Assembly: GCA_016794765.1 (NCBI GenBank) | Contig: JAEUJG010000103.1 | Location: forward strand, 1-25,048 | Direction of reading: 5' to 3' | Source: Spirochaetaceae bacterium | GTDB lineage: Bacteria; Spirochaetota; Spirochaetia; Treponematales; Rectinemataceae | DNA: 25,048 nucleotides | Shown here: piece by piece, positions 14,725 through 22,590 of the stretch | Position numbering within the stretch: the stretch's first letter is position 1 | Layout: every line of letters begins with the position of its first letter | Translations under genes and position numbers: made by a program | Notes under the pieces: model-generated | The model's input: the letters and a program-made list of their open reading frames with translations, nothing else | What the model was told of the DNA's origin: nothing | Databases searched by the model: none

Positions 14725-16374
14725 ATGAACGACGCACTGCCCCGCGTCCCCAGGCCGGTCAACGAACCGGTCCTCTCATACGCGCCCGGAAGCCCGGAGC
14801 GCGCGGCGCTGAAAGCCGAGCTCGCCGCCCTGCTCGGGAGGGACCACGACATTCCCCTCATCATCGGCGGCAGGGAAATCCGCACCGGCCGCACCGCCCC
14901 GATCCGGCGGCCCGACGCGCACGGGGTGATCCTCGGCCGCTACCATCAAGCCGGAGAGGCCGAAGCGGGCCTCGCCGTCGAGGCGGCCCTGAAGGCGAAG
15001 GCCGAATGGGCCGACCTCCCCTGGGAGGAACGCGCCGCGGTCTTCCTCCGCGCCGGGGAGTTGGTCGCCGGCAAGTACCGGCAGGCGCTCAACGCCGCGA
15101 CGATGCTCGGACAATCGAAGACCGCCCAGCAAGCGGAGATCGACGCCGCCTGCGAGACGGCCGACTTCCTCCGCTACAATCCGCATTTCATGGAGCGCAT
15201 CTACGCCGACCAACCGCGAAGCGGCAGCGGCGAATGGAACCGCCTCTCCTATCGACCGCTCGAGGGCTTCGTCTACGCCGTGACGCCCTTCAATTTCACC
15301 GCGATCGCGGCCAATCTCGCCTCGGCGCCCGCGATGATGGGCAATGTCGTGCTGTGGAAGCCGGCTTCGACCTCGATCCTGTCGAACTGGCTCCTCATGA
15401 AGATCTACGAGGAGGCGGGCCTTCCGCCCGGCGTCATCAACTTCCTGCCGGGAAGCGGTTCGGCGATCTCGAAGGTGGTTTTCGCCCGGCCCGAATTCGC
15501 CGGACTCCACTTCACCGGCTCCACCGGCGTTTTCAACTCGCTCTGGAAGCAGGCCTCGGACCGGCTCTCGACCTACCGCGCGTATCCCCGCCTCGTCGGG
15601 GAAACGGGGGGCAAGGATTTCATCTTCCTCGACCCATCCGCCGATCCGGAAGCCGCCGTCTGCGCGGCCGTCCGGGGCGCCTACGAGTACCAAGGGCAAA
15701 AATGTTCGGCCGCGTCGCGCCTCTACGTGCCGCGTTCGATGGCCGGCGACTTCCTTGACCGGCTTTCCGCGGAGATCTCGTCCCTTCCCATGGGCGAGGT
15801 GACGGATTTCCGGAACTTCCTCGGCGCCGTGATCGACGAGGCCGCCTTCGACGGCATCGCGCCCTTCGTGGAGCGGGCGCTGGCGGGCGGCGGTTCCGCC
15901 TCGGGCGGAACCGCCCGCGTGCTCGCCGGCGGCCGCTGCGACAAGTCGCGCGGCTATTTCATCGAGCCGACCCTGATCCTCGCAGACGAACCCCGCTACG
16001 AGACGATGGAGACCGAACTCTTCGGCCCCGTGCTGACCGCGCATGTCTATGACGACGGGGACATGGAGGCCGCCTATCGCGTCGTGGACGCCACCTCGCC
16101 CTATGCCCTGACGGGCGCGGTCTTCGCGCGGGACCGCCGGGCGGTCGTCCGCGCGCTCGGCGCCCTGCGGTACTCCGCCGGGAACCTCTACGTCAACGAC
16201 AAGCCGACGGGCGCCGTTGTCGGGCGACAGCCCTTCGGCGGCGCGAGGGGCTCCGGCACGAACGACAAGGCCGGCAGCCCCCTGAATCTCCTTCGCTGGA
16301 CGAGCGCCGGGGCGGTCAAGGAGACCTTCTCGCCGCCCGTGAAGTGGCGTTATCCGTACATGGGAGAGGCTTGA
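14725..16374 (+). CDS. pruA: L-glutamate gamma-semialdehyde (P5C) dehydrogenase
   Basis: A 549-residue aldehyde dehydrogenase that oxidises glutamate gamma-semialdehyde to glutamate with NAD+, the second step of proline (and part of arginine) degradation. The length and the motifs GAYEYQGQKCSAASRLYVP (catalytic Cys327) and RLVGETGGKDF (Glu293), with TPFNFTAIA (Asn190) and LWKPAST (Lys212), match the ALDH4A1/group 1 P5C dehydrogenases rather than generic ALDHs. It is stand-alone, not a PutA fusion, and no proline dehydrogenase is in the window. AAGGAG precedes the ATG. It diverges from yjjI and is followed by a 90-bp inverted-repeat element. Confidence 0.92.
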   Translation: MNDALPRVPRPVNEPVLSYAPGSPERAALKAELAALLGRDHDIPLIIGGREIRTGRTAPIRRPDAHGVILGRYHQAGEAEAGLAVEAALKAKAEWADLPWEERAAVFLRAGELVAGKYRQALNAATMLGQSKTAQQAEIDAACETADFLRYNPHFMERIYADQPRSGSGEWNRLSYRPLEGFVYAVTPFNFTAIAANLASAPAMMGNVVLWKPASTSILSNWLLMKIYEEAGLPPGVINFLPGSGSAISKVVFARPEFAGLHFTGSTGVFNSLWKQASDRLSTYRAYPRLVGETGGKDFIFLDPSADPEAAVCAAVRGAYEYQGQKCSAASRLYVPRSMAGDFLDRLSAEISSLPMGEVTDFRNFLGAVIDEAAFDGIAPFVERALAGGGSASGGTARVLAGGRCDKSRGYFIEPTLILADEPRYETMETELFGPVLTAHVYDDGDMEAAYRVVDATSPYALTGAVFARDRRAVVRALGALRYSAGNLYVNDKPTGAVVGRQPFGGARGSGTNDKAGSPLNLLRWTSAGAVKETFSPPVKWRYPYMGEA

Positions 16375-16420
16375 GGCCTGTTCGCGGCGTCGCCCGGACC
16401 TCCGCCGGCGGCGCCGCCCT

Positions 16421-16510
16421 CTAGCCCGGATTTTACCGGCAGCCGCGCACCTTGTTGGGCAGACAGGAATACTGCGCTTCATCGCGCGGCTGGTGAGTAA
16501 TCCGGGCTAG
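16421..16510. repeat. 90-bp element with perfect 12-bp terminal inverted repeats (MITE-like or structured RNA)
   Basis: The ends CTAGCCCGGATT (16421-16432) and AATCCGGGCTAG (16499-16510) are exact inverted copies. Inside lies a second 8-bp inverted repeat, AGCCGCGC (16441-16448) / GCGCGGCT (16484-16491), around a 35-nt unpaired core. The outermost CTAG is itself a palindrome and could be a 4-bp target duplication of the YTAR type made by IS5-group elements. The stop codon of the HK on the minus strand (16507-16509) lies in the right-hand CTAG. It sits between convergent pruA and the kinase, so it could also serve as a two-way terminator. No transposase is present. Confidence 0.75.
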
Positions 16511-17607
16511 TCCGCGGGGCCCGAGGGCATGCAGTGAAAGCGGAGCTCGAAGCGGGTACCGGGGCGGCCGGGTTCGTCCCGGCGGAGGTAGCGCGCGGGA
16601 CCGTAGGAGCATTTCCCGTCCACCTGGCTCGCCAGGGCGAAAATGAGCTTCGTGCCGAGGCCCCGCGGGGCCCCGGCGGTGATGCCGCGGCCGTCGTCCT
16701 CGATCGCGAGAAGGCAGTCCCCTTCGTCGGGGCCGAGGTAGAGAAAGACCTGTCCGCGTTCGCCGTCGGGGAAGGCGTGCTTGAGGGTGTTGGTGACCAC
16801 CTCGTTCACGATCAGGGCGAGGGGCACCGCGAAATCGGCGGGCAGGCGCTGGTTCGAGGTCTCTATGGAGCTCTGGAGGTTGACCGGCGAGCCGCTCCCC
16901 GCCGCGATGTTCACGAGGAGACTCCGGAAGTACTCGACCGGCTCGACCGTCTCCTCCACGCCGTCGCGGTAGAGCCGCTCCTGTACGAGGGAGATGGCGA
17001 AAATGCGCTCCGACAGGTCGTCGGCGGCGGCGAGGAAGTCCGGCTGGCTCGAGCGGTTGCGCTGGAGCTGGATGAGGCTCTTTATCAGGTTGAGGTTGTT
17101 TTTTACCCGGTGGTGGAGCTCGGCGAGGAGGAGTTCCTTGTCGTCCAAGGCCTTGCGGAGGGATTCTTCCGTCGCCTTGCGCCGCCGGATCTCGGCCTCG
17201 AGCTTGCGGAAATAGTCGGCGAGATAGCCGAAGGCCGTGCCGACGATGATCCCGGACAGTTCCGCGATCGGCTTGCTCGCCGGGGAGAAATCCGGGCGCC
17301 CGATGAGGCGGAAGAGGAGGAGGTTTGCGGGAAGGCCGAGGAGTCCGGCGACGATGCCGCCGCGGAGGCCGTAGCCCAGGGAGGCGGCCAGAATGGGCAG
17401 GATGACGAAGTAATTGCTCGAAATGGCCAGGCGCCAGCCGAAGAAGAGCACCACGGCGACATAGACGGCGGTCGCGGCGGCGAGGCTGGCCGCGGGGCGC
17501 CGGAAAAAAAGTTCCCGGTGGACGCGGGAGAGGAGGGAATCGAGGTGGGAGCGGGTCGTTCCGTCCGCTGAAGCGCCCCCCTGTCCTGATGTTTCCGCCG
17601 TTTCCAT
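16507..17607 (-). CDS. Membrane histidine kinase (HisKA_2/HATPase) without periplasmic sensor
   Basis: A 366-residue kinase. After a soluble N-terminus, about 40-62, 66-100 and 117-133 are hydrophobic and form a compact membrane domain with very short loops, so the signal is probably sensed in or at the membrane. A coiled linker leads to the HisKA_2 box ELHHRVKNNLNLIKSLIQLQ (163-182) and an HATPase domain with NEVVTNTLKHAFPDG, EDDGRG and GLGTKLIFALASQ. The start is supported by GGGAGGG just upstream. It is divergent from a single-receiver regulator, a likely partner. Its TAG stop lies in the terminal CTAG of the inverted-repeat element, so the last residues may have been set by that insertion. 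The T7 run in the Leu-Phe-Phe codons is the only homopolymer of note. Confidence 0.9.
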   Translation of the reverse strand: METAETSGQGGASADGTTRSHLDSLLSRVHRELFFRRPAASLAAATAVYVAVVLFFGWRLAISSNYFVILPILAASLGYGLRGGIVAGLLGLPANLLLFRLIGRPDFSPASKPIAELSGIIVGTAFGYLADYFRKLEAEIRRRKATEESLRKALDDKELLLAELHHRVKNNLNLIKSLIQLQRNRSSQPDFLAAADDLSERIFAISLVQERLYRDGVEETVEPVEYFRSLLVNIAAGSGSPVNLQSSIETSNQRLPADFAVPLALIVNEVVTNTLKHAFPDGERGQVFLYLGPDEGDCLLAIEDDGRGITAGAPRGLGTKLIFALASQVDGKCSYGPARYLRRDEPGRPGTRFELRFHCMPSGPAD

Positions 17608-17642
17608 TCCGCCCTCCCGATGGACCGCCCGAACGCCTTCCG

Positions 17643-17672
17643 ATTATAGGCCCGGATCCTCCGCCGCGTCAG
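17643..17672 (-). promoter_or_regulatory. Promoter of the membrane HisKA_2 kinase
   Basis: Consensus -10 TATAAT (minus strand, 17643-17648) with -35 CTGACG (17667-17672) at 18-nt spacing. The leader to the ATG at 17607 is about 30 nt and includes a good Shine-Dalgarno. Confidence 0.6.
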
Positions 17673-17750
17673 CCGCATTTCGATGGAAAATCGCCCCTTA
17701 CGCTGGATGGATTGGCGATTCCGCGCTAGGATATGCCCCAGGAAGCACGG

Positions 17751-18146
17751 ATGAAACCAGCCACGATCCTCGTCGTCGAAGACGAGTCCATTTGCGGTAT
17801 CGCGATCCAGGAAACCCTGCAACGCGCCGGTCATGTCGTCCCCGAGCCCATCGCCTCCGGCGACGATGTCCTGGCCGCCGTGCTCCGGCACCGGCCGGAC
17901 ATCGTGATCATGGACATACGCCTCAAAAGCTACATCGACGGGATCGACGCGGCCCAGCGCCTGCGCATGGTGAGCTCGGTGCCCGTAATCTACGTCACCG
18001 CCTATCCGGCCAGCTACGCCGAGGACCGGATGGCGCGCAGCGCCCCGGCGGCCTGTCTCGAAAAGCCCTTGGACGAGGCCAAGCTGCTCGGGCACATCGA
18101 GCGCATCCTCGCCGAGCCCCGAAAGCCGGCCGGCCTCCCGTTCTAG
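17751..18146 (+). CDS. Single-domain response regulator, likely partner of the adjacent kinase
   Basis: A 131-residue receiver with no output domain. Acidic pocket E10/D11 in VVEDE, phosphoacceptor D55 in IVIMDIRL, switch T83 in YVTAY, lysine K105 in EKPLD. The ATG at 17751 is preferred because AGGAAG lies 5 nt upstream; an ATG at 17733 directly abuts a -10-like TAGGAT and would add six residues. It is divergent from the HisKA_2 kinase, which is the obvious phosphodonor, but that is inference. A weak promoter is all that can be seen. Confidence 0.9.
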   Translation: MKPATILVVEDESICGIAIQETLQRAGHVVPEPIASGDDVLAAVLRHRPDIVIMDIRLKSYIDGIDAAQRLRMVSSVPVIYVTAYPASYAEDRMARSAPAACLEKPLDEAKLLGHIERILAEPRKPAGLPF

Positions 18147-18161
18147 CGGGCGCCGGGCGGC

Positions 18162-18190
18162 TTGCGCCCGGGCCCCCGCGAGCCTATCCT
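18162..18190 (+). promoter_or_regulatory. Promoter of the thioredoxin-fold gene, leaderless arrangement
   Basis: -35 TTGCGC (18162-18167), 17-nt spacer, -10 TATCCT (18185-18190), then 7 nt to the ATG at 18198. A GGAG motif lies between, but it is only 3 nt from the ATG, so it is a poor ribosome site. Confidence 0.55.
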
Positions 18191-18197
18191 CGGAGAC

Positions 18198-18551
18198 ATG
18201 AAGATCAAGCACCTCGACGGGGCCGCCTGCCGCGCGGCCATCGCGGCCGGTGATTTTTCCGCGGACGTGGCGGGCGCCGCTCCCCGCGTGGCGATCATCC
18301 TCACGCAGAGTTGGTGCCCCCAGTGGGCCTGGATGCGCTCCTATCTCGAGGCCCTGCCCGACGATCCCGAAACGGCGGTCTATTGGGTCGAGTACGACCT
18401 CGAGCCCTTCTTCGAGGAGTTCATGGCCTTCAAGGAAGGCGTCTTCGGGAACGACCAGGTACCCTATGTCCGCTACTACCGCGGCGGGCGCCCGTCGCGC
18501 GAGTCTAACTTCATCGACAAGGCGGGCTTCCTCCGCCTCTTGTCGGCGTGA
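18198..18551 (+). CDS. Thioredoxin-fold protein with a single active-site cysteine
   Basis: A 117-residue cytoplasmic protein with a thioredoxin-like layout: strand VAIILTQSWCPQW around the usual active site, an alternating middle (VYWVEYDLEPFFEEF) and the cis-proline region QVPYVRYYRGGRPS before a final helix. The CxxC is replaced by C-P-Q-W (Cys40, Trp43), so it cannot form the normal disulfide. It may act as a monothiol reductant, bind partners, or be regulatory. The function is not known. It stands alone between the receiver gene and the M16 operon with its own promoter. Confidence 0.75.
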   Translation: MKIKHLDGAACRAAIAAGDFSADVAGAAPRVAIILTQSWCPQWAWMRSYLEALPDDPETAVYWVEYDLEPFFEEFMAFKEGVFGNDQVPYVRYYRGGRPSRESNFIDKAGFLRLLSA

Positions 18552-18571
18552 CGCCGCCGGCCGCCGCTCCT

Positions 18572-18599
18572 TGACGCCGCGCGCGGCGAGGCTATACTC
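18572..18599 (+). promoter_or_regulatory. Promoter of the M16/permease operon
   Basis: -35 TTGACG (18572-18577), 16-nt spacer, -10 TATACT (18594-18599). The start near 18606 gives a leader of about 54 nt, ending in an AAAAGGAGG ribosome site before the ATG at 18660. Confidence 0.7.
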
Positions 18600-18659
18600 G
18601 GGCCGGAGCGCGAACGCGCGCAACGGCGATCGCGCATCGCAGGCAAAAAAGGAGGCAGC

Positions 18660-20168
18660 ATGAAGCGCATCATCCCGAAGAGGGGGCTCGGTCTCGCCAT
18701 GGCGGCGGCCTTGGCCCTCGCGGCCGCCGGGCCATTGGCGGCCGCCCCGCGGGGCGCGGCGCCGGAAAAGGCCCGCGCGCCCGCCCACAAGGTCCTGTCG
18801 AACGGTCTCGAGGTCTTCGTCGTCGAGAACCGGGCGGTCCCCCTCGCCACGGTCTGCGTCGTCTTCCGCGGCGGCGCCTCGGCGCAGACTCCGGAGAACG
18901 CCGGACTCTTCCACCTCTACGAGCACATGCTCTTCACCGCGAACGGGAAGTACCCGAACCAGGCCGCCTTCACCGCCGCGCTCAACAAGATGGGCGTCTC
19001 CAGCTGGAACGGCGCGACGGGCTCCGAATACATCAACTACTACATCACCGTCCCCTCCGACAAGCTGGAGGACGGCGTAGAGTTCTGGTCCTGGGCGGTC
19101 AAGAAGCCCGTCTTCGACGCGGCCAAGCTCGAGAGCGAGAAGGACGTCGTCATCAACGAGATCCGGGGCTACCACGCCGATCCCGACCAGATCATGGAGA
19201 ACGCCCTGGAATCGCGGATGTTCCCGGCCCATCCCTGGCGCAAGAATATCGACGGTCCCGAGGAGAACATCCGGAAGGCGACGGTCGCCCAGCTCGAGGC
19301 GATGCGCGCCGCCTACTACATCCCGAAGAACACCGCCCTGCTCGTCGGCGGCGACGTTTCCCCCGAGCGCGCCTTCGCCCTGGCGGAGAAGTGGTTCGGC
19401 GACTGGCGCGGCGGCGCGGCCCCCGCGATCGCCGAGCCCGCCCAGGGTCCCCTTCCGGCCGGCGTCCGCCTCGTCTACGCGGATCCCGAATACTACGAGG
19501 GCGTGGCCCAGGCGCAGTTCCGCTGGCGCGGACCGGACGTCATGCGGCAGACCAAGGACACCTACGTCGCCGACGTGCTGCTCTACCTCCTCTCCTCCCC
19601 GGTCGGCCGCTTCAAGTCCGCCCTGATGGAGAAGGGGCCCGGACTCTACGACCCGGAATACATCTCCTTCAACTACCCGACCGCCCGCGACGGCGGCGCG
19701 CTTTCCTTCTCCACCTTCCTCGTCCTCGAGGATCCGAAGAAGGACGGACCTACTCTGGACCGCGTGAAGGCCCTGGGGGACCTCGTCGTCGAGGAGTTCG
19801 CCCTCATCGCCAAGGATCCCGCCGCCTACTTCGGCGCCGCGGAGCTCGACAAGGCCAAGGGCAAGCTCGTGGACCTGAACCTCCTCTCCACCGAGGTCGC
19901 GAGCTCCTACGTCACCGACACCCTCACCTTTTGGTGGGCGGTCGCGACGACGGACTATTTCCTCGGCTACGAGAAGAACTGCCGCGCCGTGAGCTTCGCG
20001 GACATCAAGGAGTTCATCGGACGCTACCTCCTCTCGGCGCCGCGCTCGGAGGCCCTGCGCCTTTCCGGGGCGGCCTTCGACGCGGAGGAGGCCATGGCGG
20101 AGCGCATGAAGACGCTCGGATTCGAGGCGGTTGACCAGGCCGCCGCCTTCTGGTGGCAGCGCCGCTAA
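18660..20168 (+). CDS. M16 family zinc peptidase, catalytically intact, exported
   Basis: A 502-residue peptidase of the pitrilysin/processing-peptidase clan with an N-terminal Sec signal (cleavage near residue 29, LAAAPRG). The inverted zinc motif H85-L-Y-E88-H89 is complete, and the third ligand Glu167 lies in DVVINEIRG 78 residues later, with Glu160 seven residues before it as in pitrilysin. The two M16 half-domains fill the length. It should cut short peptides in the periplasm or at the surface. The following gene is an inactive M16 homologue 18 nt downstream, and together they resemble the active/inactive pairs of mitochondrial processing peptidase. Two permeases follow in the same operon. 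Confidence 0.93.
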   Translation: MKRIIPKRGLGLAMAAALALAAAGPLAAAPRGAAPEKARAPAHKVLSNGLEVFVVENRAVPLATVCVVFRGGASAQTPENAGLFHLYEHMLFTANGKYPNQAAFTAALNKMGVSSWNGATGSEYINYYITVPSDKLEDGVEFWSWAVKKPVFDAAKLESEKDVVINEIRGYHADPDQIMENALESRMFPAHPWRKNIDGPEENIRKATVAQLEAMRAAYYIPKNTALLVGGDVSPERAFALAEKWFGDWRGGAAPAIAEPAQGPLPAGVRLVYADPEYYEGVAQAQFRWRGPDVMRQTKDTYVADVLLYLLSSPVGRFKSALMEKGPGLYDPEYISFNYPTARDGGALSFSTFLVLEDPKKDGPTLDRVKALGDLVVEEFALIAKDPAAYFGAAELDKAKGKLVDLNLLSTEVASSYVTDTLTFWWAVATTDYFLGYEKNCRAVSFADIKEFIGRYLLSAPRSEALRLSGAAFDAEEAMAERMKTLGFEAVDQAAAFWWQRR

Positions 20169-20186
20169 AGCGCGAGGAGAAACGTC

Positions 20187-21677
20187 ATGCGATACATCAA
20201 GCTTTCCGCGGTCCTGTTTGTCGCGGCCGGGCTGGTCCTGGCCGCCTGCGCCGGCGGCCCGCGCGCCGCCGCCGCGCCCGCCCCTCTCTCCGGCCCCCTC
20301 GTCGCTGGAACCTTCCCCTCCGAGGCGGAACTCTCCCCCTTCGCCCGCGAGGGGCTCCGCAGCCTCGCGACCTTCAGCCTGCCGAACGGCATCCCCGTGG
20401 TGGTGCGGCGGAACGACGCGAGCGCCGTGCGGCACCTCTCGCTCGTGATCCGCGGCGGCTCCCTCGCGGCCAGGCCCGAGAACGCCGGCTACGAGCTCCT
20501 GGCCCTCAGGACCATGGCGCGGGGTTCCGCGGACTATCCCTACGAGACGATCCAGGCTCTCCTCGACGAGACGAGCGCCGCGATGGGCGCCTCTTCCGCC
20601 TTCGAGTATTCGACCTATTCGCTCACCGCGCTCGACAAGCACTTCGAGCGGCTCGTGCCCGTCTGGGCCGACACGCTCGCCAGGCCCGCCTTCGCGGCGG
20701 AGGACTTCGAACAGGTGCTTTCCGAGGCCAAGCTGGCCCTCAAGTCGAAGGAGCAGGATCCCTGGCAGCGGACCGGACTCGCGCTCAACGCCGAGTTCTT
20801 CGCGGGCCATCCCTACGCCGCGACCCCGGACGGGACGAAGGAGTCCCTCGCCGCCGCGAGCCTCGAGGCGATCAAGGCCTGGTACGCATCCTCCTTCTCC
20901 GCCGACCGGATCTTCGTGGTCGCGGTGGGCGATTTCGACGCGGACGGGCTCAAGGCCACCCTGGCCGCGACGATCGGCGCCATCCCGGACCGGAAGGCGG
21001 GGATCCCGCCCGCCGCCGCCGCCTTCCCCGCCGCCGGCGAGGGACGCCTCGTGAAGCGCGAACACGCCCAGTCCAAGGGCCTCGCCTACCTCCGCGGCGA
21101 CTTCGCCGCGCCCTCTCCCAAGGATCCCGATTTCATGGCGACCAACATCGCGATGAAGATGTTCTCCGACCTTCTTTTCAACGTGGTCCGCGACGAGCAC
21201 GGCGCCGCCTATTCGCCGGGCTCCTACATCCGCGCCTTCGGGGCGAACTACGGTTCCGTCACCATCTTCAAGACGACCAAGGCCGCGGCCGTGAAGGACT
21301 ACATCGACGAGGCAGCGGGCGAGCTCGCCGCGGGCAGGTGCCTCTCCGTGGATCCGACCCGCTCCGAGGGCTCCAAGCCGCGGATGCCCGTCGCGGAGGC
21401 CCTCGAGTCCTACAAGGCCCAGTACGCGAACGACTACTTCGAGAAGCTCCAGACCAACGCCGCCGTCGCGGGCCTCATCGCCCAGTCGGTCGCGACGACC
21501 GGCGATTGCCGGACCTGGCTCCTCGACGGCCAGCGCATCCAGGCGGTGAAGGCCGAAGACGTGCAACGCGCCTTCAAGGCCACGCTCGCCTCGCGCGTCG
21601 TCTGGGTGGCCCTCGGCTCCAAGGACGCCATCGACCCGATCGACGGCGGCAAGTTCGCCAGGCTCGGACCGCGTTAG
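20187..21677 (+). CDS. M16 family peptidase homologue, zinc site lost, lipoprotein
   Basis: A 496-residue M16-fold protein anchored as a lipoprotein (lipobox LVLAAC, Cys21). Aligning its PENAGYELLALRT with PENAGLFHLYEHM of the preceding protein shows that both zinc histidines and the catalytic glutamate are replaced (His to Leu103, Glu to Leu106, His to Arg107). It is therefore probably a non-catalytic subunit that forms the substrate chamber with the active partner. The conserved C-terminal parts remain (AYSPGSYIRAF). The gap of 18 nt to the upstream gene indicates co-translation in one operon. Confidence 0.9.
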   Translation: MRYIKLSAVLFVAAGLVLAACAGGPRAAAAPAPLSGPLVAGTFPSEAELSPFAREGLRSLATFSLPNGIPVVVRRNDASAVRHLSLVIRGGSLAARPENAGYELLALRTMARGSADYPYETIQALLDETSAAMGASSAFEYSTYSLTALDKHFERLVPVWADTLARPAFAAEDFEQVLSEAKLALKSKEQDPWQRTGLALNAEFFAGHPYAATPDGTKESLAAASLEAIKAWYASSFSADRIFVVAVGDFDADGLKATLAATIGAIPDRKAGIPPAAAAFPAAGEGRLVKREHAQSKGLAYLRGDFAAPSPKDPDFMATNIAMKMFSDLLFNVVRDEHGAAYSPGSYIRAFGANYGSVTIFKTTKAAAVKDYIDEAAGELAAGRCLSVDPTRSEGSKPRMPVAEALESYKAQYANDYFEKLQTNAAVAGLIAQSVATTGDCRTWLLDGQRIQAVKAEDVQRAFKATLASRVVWVALGSKDAIDPIDGGKFARLGPR

Positions 21678-21687
21678 GCGAAATTTG

Positions 21688-22590
21688 ATGGGGACGGGAA
21701 TGCGGGCGGTTCGCGCGGCGCTCTCGGCGGCCGCCGCCCTCGTCCTCGTCTTCGTCCTCGCGGGCGCGCCCGTCCTCGTCACGGCGAGGGCGGGCCGGCC
21801 CGCCTTCGACGCGGCGGGATTCGCCGCGGCTTTCCGGGACTGGTTTCGCGGCCTCGCGGACGGCGGTTCCTTCGACTACTCGCTCGGAAGCACCTCCTGG
21901 AGCCTCCTCGACCAGGCGCCGAAATTCCTGGCCGTCTCCGTCGCCAACCTCGCGTTGCCCGGCGCGGCCGGCATCTTTTTCGGCGCACTGGCCGGCGCGC
22001 TGCTCCGGCCGCGCCGCCGGGGCTGGAGCGACCGCCTGGTGGACGGCCTCGCCGCGACGCCGGACTTCATGCTCGCCCTGGCGCTCCAGGTTCTCGCCGC
22101 CGGGGTCCTGGCGCCCCTCGGACTGCGCGTACGCATCGGCCCCTCGGGCGCGGGCCTGAGCCTTCCGGCGATGGCGGTGATGGCGGCCTATCCGTTCTGT
22201 TTCGCCTATCGCGCGGCCGTGCGCGCCTCCAGGTCCACGCAGGGCGCCGATTTCGTGGCCTTCGCCCGCTCCAAGGGCCTTTCCGAGGGCGCCATCCTCA
22301 GGCGCCACGTCGGCGCCGCCGTCGTCCCGGCCCTGGTCGACGAACTGCCGGTCATCCTCGCCTTCATGCAGGGGACCCTGTTCATCGTCGAATACCTTTT
22401 CGCCCTTCCGGGCGTCGCGCGTTTCCTCTTTTCCGCCGCCTTTTCGGGACCTCGCCGCGGCTTCTACCAGGCCTACCAGTACGACCTCGGCGTGTTCGTG
22501 CTCGCCGGACTCTGCCTGGCCTACACGGTCGTCTACGCCGTCCTCAGGCTCGCCCTGGCCCTCGCGCGGAAGGTCCTGGCCCATGAATAG
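21688..22590 (+). CDS. ABC transporter permease, DppB/OppB-like (diverged)
   Basis: A membrane protein of about 300 residues with around six hydrophobic segments. The cytoplasmic EAA-type loop is recognisable as ADFVAFARSKGLSEGAILRR followed by HVGAAVVPALVDELPV, and the preceding ATPDFMLALAL matches the DppB/OppB pattern. The N-terminal part is unlike typical DppB, with a long polar region (about 40-75). The start is uncertain: ATG at 21688 or at 21700; neither has a clear ribosome site. It lies 10 nt after the M16 pair and overlaps the next permease gene by 8 nt. No ATPase or binding-protein gene is in the window. Confidence 0.82.
   Translation: MGTGMRAVRAALSAAAALVLVFVLAGAPVLVTARAGRPAFDAAGFAAAFRDWFRGLADGGSFDYSLGSTSWSLLDQAPKFLAVSVANLALPGAAGIFFGALAGALLRPRRRGWSDRLVDGLAATPDFMLALALQVLAAGVLAPLGLRVRIGPSGAGLSLPAMAVMAAYPFCFAYRAAVRASRSTQGADFVAFARSKGLSEGAILRRHVGAAVVPALVDELPVILAFMQGTLFIVEYLFALPGVARFLFSAAFSGPRRGFYQAYQYDLGVFVLAGLCLAYTVVYAVLRLALALARKVLAHE

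Noticed and set aside
16421..16510. Integron attC site or retron RNA
   Set aside because: The ends do not match RYYYAAC/GTTRRRY core sites in position, and no integrase or reverse transcriptase gene is present.
17103..21782. Open frame of 1559 codons on the minus strand across the receiver, thioredoxin-fold and M16 genes
   Set aside because: It lies antisense to well-supported genes with catalytic motifs, promoters and ribosome sites. Lack of stops is a GC-rich artefact.
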